64,000 nucleotides of DNA from JACVRN01 sp036403815 (GTDB taxonomy: Bacteria > Acidobacteriota > Blastocatellia > Pyrinomonadales > Pyrinomonadaceae): contig DASWQH010000010.1 of assembly GCA_036403815.1 (NCBI GenBank), positions 22,025-86,024 on the forward strand, in the 5' to 3' direction. A model generated the notes under the pieces. The model did no database searches. It worked only from the letters and a program-made list of their open reading frames with translations, and was not told the DNA's origin. The translations under genes and the position numbers were made by a program. Shown one piece after another: positions 62,673-64,000 of this stretch (positions within the stretch are counted from its first letter, which is position 1; every line of letters begins with the position of its first letter).

Positions 62673-63611
62673 TCAGTGGCCGAGTGCGTCCGGGTGCTCG
62701 GCCACTTCTTCGAGGGCGACGCTGCGCGAGCGGCTTGAGACGATGGCGACACCCGCGAAAATCAGGAGCGCAGCAATCCATGTTCGACTGTTAAGAGGCT
62801 CATTCAGCACCAGCGGTGCGAGTATGAAGGCAAGCAGCGGCTGAAGGTAGATGTAAACGGCTACGGTGCTCGGCGCAACACGCGCCAGCGCCCACGCGTT
62901 TAAGTAATATGCTCCGACCGTCGGCACCAGAATAATGTAAAGAACGACGAGCCATATAAGAGGGCCTGCGCTCTGTATAGAACTGCTCTCCGCTATGCTC
63001 CATGCTCCGATGGGCAGCGTCATAAAGCTTCCGAAGATGAAAATCCAGGTGATGACCGTCAGCGCCCCGTAACGCTTCAACATATCTTTCGAGATGGCTA
63101 TGTATGCGCCGTACGATAGGGAGTTGGCGACGATGAGGATATTGCCGAGCGTGTTGTTGGCGGAAAAATCTGCGCGCATTGGATCAACAAGATAGATGAC
63201 GCCTGCGGCGGCCAGAATGATGCCGAAGATTCTGCGCAGGGAGATGCTGTCTAGCCCCAGGAAGAGACACACCAGCAGTGTGAAGATGGGAATGGTCGTG
63301 CCCAGAAGCGTGGCGTTGATAACGGTCGTGTAAGAAAGTCCTTTGACGAACAGAAACTGGTTGAGGACGACGCCCAGCATGCTGTAGAGCAATAGACGTG
63401 CGTAATCCCTGCGGTTGACGATACGCACACGCCCCATGATTTTTTGAAGAATGAGGAAAGCAATAGCGCCGCCGCTGACGCGAAAGGCCACGAGCGCAGC
63501 AGGCGGAAGAGCGCGCAAAGCAATCTTGCCGAAAATCGGCCACGTCCCGAACATGACCTGCACCATAAAAAGCGCGACGTGCGGAGCATAACCGGCATGG
63601 CGCACGCGCAT
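62673..63611 (-). CDS. EamA-family drug/metabolite transporter
   Basis: 312 residues from the ATG at 63609-63611, which has AGAGGAAG before it; an ATG six codons upstream precedes that site. Ten hydrophobic helices form two EamA repeats: FGTWPIFGKIALRALPPAAL opens the first and ANSLSYGAYIAISKDMLKRY the second. APSTVAVYIYLQPLLAFILA and EPLNSRTWIAALLIFAGVAI close the second. Likely exports small metabolites or amino acids; substrate unknown. The N-terminus lies about 95 bases from a repeat copy. Confidence 0.9.
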   Translation of the reverse strand: MRVRHAGYAPHVALFMVQVMFGTWPIFGKIALRALPPAALVAFRVSGGAIAFLILQKIMGRVRIVNRRDYARLLLYSMLGVVLNQFLFVKGLSYTTVINATLLGTTIPIFTLLVCLFLGLDSISLRRIFGIILAAAGVIYLVDPMRADFSANNTLGNILIVANSLSYGAYIAISKDMLKRYGALTVITWIFIFGSFMTLPIGAWSIAESSSIQSAGPLIWLVVLYIILVPTVGAYYLNAWALARVAPSTVAVYIYLQPLLAFILAPLVLNEPLNSRTWIAALLIFAGVAIVSSRSRSVALEEVAEHPDALGH

Positions 63612-63704
63612 CCCGCTTCCTCTCAGCAAGAAACTTCCCCCTCGTTGGCTGGCAATACATACATAGCTTCAGGTAATAGAAAAGAGGACGGGTTATAACT
63701 CTTC

Positions 63705-63872
63705 AGTCCCGTAGGGACGATTGGCAATAGCCCAGTGCTTCAGCACTGGGAATGCGTGATGAAGAATAATGTTGAGTCCCGTAGGGACGACTGAACAAAG
63801 CAATAAGAGTTTCAGTCGTCCCTACGGGACTCAATTCTTTATACCCCTGCTGTTCCCAGCCTGAAGTCTGGA
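63705..63872. repeat. Nested inverted repeat, family 1 copy d, truncated
   Basis: The left half is complete (A, B with AGCCCAGTGCTTCAGCACTG, inner A pair ending 63831). The right B arm is degenerate (TTCCCAGCCTGAAGTCTGGA) and the right outer A is missing. It is the only incomplete copy of the family in the window. Confidence 0.85.
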
Positions 63873-63877
63873 CACAT

Positions 63878-64000
63878 TTATAAATCGGCCTCCAGATTGA
63901 GCCGACATTGATGATCGAGAAGTTGCCACAAGCTGCCATCCTGCGTCAGCAACTCAAGGACTGCGCGCACTAAGCTCAACTCCGAGCGCGCCCGCCGCCG
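63878..64000 (-). CDS. C-terminal fragment of an unidentified protein
   Basis: Open frame entering from the right edge: 40 residues ending QDGSLWQLLDHQCRLNLEAD then L, with TAA at 63878-63880. The composition (Leu-rich, helical, RARSELSLVRAVLELLTQDG) looks protein-like. The start lies outside the window. The stop lies 6 bases from the truncated repeat. No family recognised. Confidence 0.4.
   Translation of the reverse strand, partial: RRRARSELSLVRAVLELLTQDGSLWQLLDHQCRLNLEADL

Noticed and set aside
63703..63939. 78-codon frame through the repeat at the right edge
   Set aside because: Mostly translated repeat sequence with no independent support.
1..64000. tRNA, rRNA, insertion sequences, prophage
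   Set aside because: None recognised by eye; a tRNA scan and transposase profile search would be needed to exclude short ones.

Overview
The window looks like a chromosomal segment of an Acidobacteriota bacterium, probably of the Blastocatellia/Pyrinomonadaceae type. This is an inference, not a phylogeny. The signs are a PadR regulator overlapping an ADOP-type duplicated permease (a pair typical of this phylum), secreted proteins with carboxypeptidase-regulatory-like domains, an aerobic respiratory cluster with a multiheme cytochrome c, system II cytochrome c maturation, and many palindromic intergenic repeats. No rRNA, tRNA, phage, insertion sequence or CRISPR array was recognised.

Layout. 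1-5.7 kb: a fragment, a small Gly/Cys-tailed peptide gene, a cytochrome P450, an internally duplicated membrane protein, a DyP-type peroxidase and an NTF2-like protein. 6.2-8.1 kb: PPP-type phosphatase and Ca2+/H+ antiporter. 8.4-13 kb: membrane protein, secreted domain protein and a large secreted ankyrin protein. 13.8-18.9 kb: ADOP permease with its PadR regulator and two secreted proteins. 19.2-23.1 kb: ResB, CcsA and a TPR protein. 23.5-29.6 kb: a tetrapyrrole metal-chelatase operon in which the I and D subunits are fused and the H subunit is encoded as two genes in reversed order (C-terminal half first). 29.8 kb: glutaredoxin-like protein. 30.4-37.3 kb: Rieske protein, split cytochrome b and an eight-heme cytochrome c. 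37.4-46.6 kb: cupredoxin lipoprotein, heme O synthase, cytochrome oxidase subunits II, I, III, III and IV, and accessory proteins. 46.5-48.3 kb: ferredoxin, stress-type glycine-zipper protein and a tiny zinc-ribbon membrane protein. 48.5-55.4 kb: M1 and M14 peptidases, a 48-residue membrane protein and an FtsH-type protease. 55.8-59.1 kb: a predicted wHTH/nuclease-fold protein coupled to MutS. 59.2-63.6 kb: a PhnD/patatin/seven-helix fusion and an EamA transporter.

The genes at 19-23 kb (heme attachment to cytochromes c), 30-37 kb (quinol oxidation) and 37-46 kb (terminal oxidase and heme O supply) form one functional respiratory unit. The cupredoxin between the bc-like complex and the oxidase is a plausible electron carrier.

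Most unusual features: (1) the split, order-reversed H subunit, whose second gene ends on a stop codon supplied by an intergenic repeat; (2) two classes of palindromic repeats. Nested large inverted repeats of about 160-225 bp occur eight times, mainly at gene ends. Inverted arrays of short tandem words occur eight times, mainly just upstream of gene starts, and one lies in frame inside the chelatase gene. (3) A patatin whose catalytic Ser and Asp are separated by a seven-helix membrane domain. (4) A nuclease-fold protein translationally coupled to mutS. All positions and translations were read by eye; no database search was possible.
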